Origin: Candidatus Scatomorpha merdipullorum
GTDB lineage: Bacteria > Bacillota > Clostridia > Oscillospirales > Oscillospiraceae
DNA: 7,015 nucleotides
Direction of reading: 5' to 3'
Assembly: GCA_018716795.1 (NCBI GenBank)
Contig: DVJK01000137.1
Location: forward strand, 1 to 7,015
Part shown: positions 6,317 to 7,015 of the stretch, piece after piece
Layout of the letters: each line of letters opens with the position of its first letter
Numbering within the stretch: position 1 is the first letter of the stretch
Notes under the pieces: generated by a model
Seen by the model: the letters and a program-made list of their open reading frames with translations, nothing else
What the model was told of the DNA's origin: nothing
Database searches by the model: none
Translations under genes and position numbers: made by a program

Positions 6317-6453
6317 GGCCGTAGGCGTAGGTACCCTCGTCCCGGTACTCATTTCAATCCACACCCTCCTTGCGGAGGGCGACGGAATACCGTGCCGAGG
6401 ACGTCTGTGAGGACGGGCAATTTCAATCCGCGCCCTCCTTGCGGAGGGCGACA

Positions 6454-6480
6454 TAAGATATATACTGCGTATATATCTTA
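6454..6480. repeat. Palindromic spacer: 12-bp perfect inverted repeat within CRISPR spacer 3
   Basis: In the third spacer (6453-6486), TAAGATATATAC (6454-6465) is followed by TGC and then its exact complement GTATATATCTTA (6469-6480). So 27 of 34 spacer bases form one dyad. It is AT-rich, unlike the other spacers and the host genes. The protospacer was probably a DNA-binding site such as a phage operator, a replication-origin iteron, or a terminator stem, rather than a protein-coding stretch (inference). Confidence 0.9.
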
Positions 6481-7015
6481 CAAAGAATTTCAATCCGCGC
6501 CCTCCTTGCGGAGGGCGACCTTGCGCGCGAGCTCCGGCGTGTAGGCGTAGCTATTTCAATCCGCGCCCTCCTTGCGGAGGGCGACGTCGACGTAAATGAC
6601 TATTTTGGAGATGCCCTCATTTCAATCCGCGCCCTCCTTGCGGAGGGCGACGGCATCCGTCACGTAATCATAAGCACTACCCTTGTATTTCAATCCGCGC
6701 CCTCCTTGCGGAGGGCGACGACGAGGATTAACAGCCTCCCATCCGGGTTCCCGATTTCAATCCGCGCCCTCCTTGCGGAGGGCGACGGGAACTCCCGACA
6801 CTGACAGTCAAAGCGACAACGATTTCAATCCGCGCCCTCCTTGCGGAGGGCGACAGCGACGGCCAGCTACAACGGCGTGAGCTGACATTTCAATCCGCGC
6901 CCTCCTTGCGGAGGGCGACCGAATGCACCGTTCCTTCTTCGTCTACATACGTATTTCAATCCGCGCCCTCCTTGCGGAGGGCGACATTGGCTCGCCACAG
7001 GCTATCTCACCTACA

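Larger units (their letters stand above)
6284..7015 (-). CRISPR. Type I-C-like CRISPR array (11 repeats, 10 full spacers, continues past the window)
   Basis: The 33-nt repeats start at 6284, 6351, 6420, 6487, 6553, 6619, 6687, 6754, 6822, 6887 and 6953. The last nine are identical. Complete spacers are 34, 36, 34, 33, 33, 35, 34, 35, 32 and 33 nt; an eleventh is cut at 30 nt by the window end. Read on the minus strand the repeat starts GTCGCCCTCC and ends GCGGATTGAAAT, the hallmark of type I-C repeats. It folds as an 8-bp stem CGCCCTCC/GGAGGGCG closed by a GCAA (GNRA) loop. Cleavage at the 3' base of that stem, as by Cas5c, would leave the 11-nt 5' handle CGGAUUGAAAU expected for type I-C. 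Orientation follows from the repeat ends and from repeat decay at the left. Leader, newest spacers and cas genes should lie to the right. The subtype call rests on the repeat alone. Confidence 0.97.

Noticed and set aside
6210..6880. Short open frames running through the CRISPR repeats, with repeated PRPPCGGR-like motifs
   Set aside because: The repeated peptide is simply the translated CRISPR repeat, and no ribosome site or conserved protein supports it.
6855..6886. Possible self-targeting: spacer 9 shares the 13-mer AACGGCGTGAGCT with the dipeptidase gene at 5226-5238
   Set aside because: The match covers only 13 of 32 bases and starts at the fourth guide position, so it does not include a full seed. 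A match of this size is not far from chance.

Overview
The window is a GC-rich stretch (roughly 60-65% G+C by eye) of bacterial chromosome. It holds four intact plus-strand protein genes and the end of a large CRISPR array. Strong AGGAGGT-type ribosome sites, U-rich intrinsic terminators and the gene set (PucR regulator, DUF917 protein, NCS1 permease, M20C dipeptidase) suggest an anaerobic, amino-acid- or nitrogen-compound-using bacterium of the Clostridia or Synergistota kind. That placement is inference. The coding sequence uses the isoleucine codon ATA heavily despite the high GC, which may help place it.

Layout. Bases 1-50 hold nothing I can assign. An extended -10 promoter at 51-59 and a GC-rich, foldable leader (77-128) precede a PucR/CdaR-type regulator (164-1774). 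Two tandem intrinsic terminators (1795-1861) insulate it. A second promoter (-10 at 1899-1904) sits in one arm of a perfect 10-bp inverted repeat whose other arm abuts the next ribosome site. It drives a likely three-gene operon: a DUF917/S-methyl-thiohydantoin-desulfurase-family protein (1960-3066), an NCS1 (CodB/Mhp1-like) permease (3162-4502) and an M20C Xaa-His-type dipeptidase (4515-5969). A perfect 13-bp hairpin without a U tract separates the first two genes, and the dipeptidase ribosome site overlaps the permease stop codon. A strong terminator (6008-6039) closes the operon.

Bases 6040-6216 appear non-coding and are followed by a second, roughly bidirectional terminator hairpin (6217-6255). 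From 6284 to the window end lies a type I-C-like CRISPR array: 11 copies of a 33-nt repeat, ten complete spacers and one cut by the edge. Read on the minus strand the repeat begins GTCGC and ends ATTGAAAT, so crRNA is probably transcribed leftward. The degenerate repeats are at the left, so this is the old, leader-distal end. Leader and cas genes are expected beyond 7015, and none is in the window.

How the genes may work together (inference): the permease imports a small nitrogenous ring compound (hydantoin, nucleobase or imidazole/thiohydantoin type), the DUF917 enzyme acts on it, and the M20C peptidase releases amino acids from a related amide or dipeptide. The adjacent PucR regulator is the obvious candidate controller. 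I found no clear new defence system in these 7 kb. The most notable items are the operon combination, the inverted repeat over its promoter, a CRISPR spacer that is itself a near-complete palindrome, and a terminal repeat with its hairpin loop inverted.
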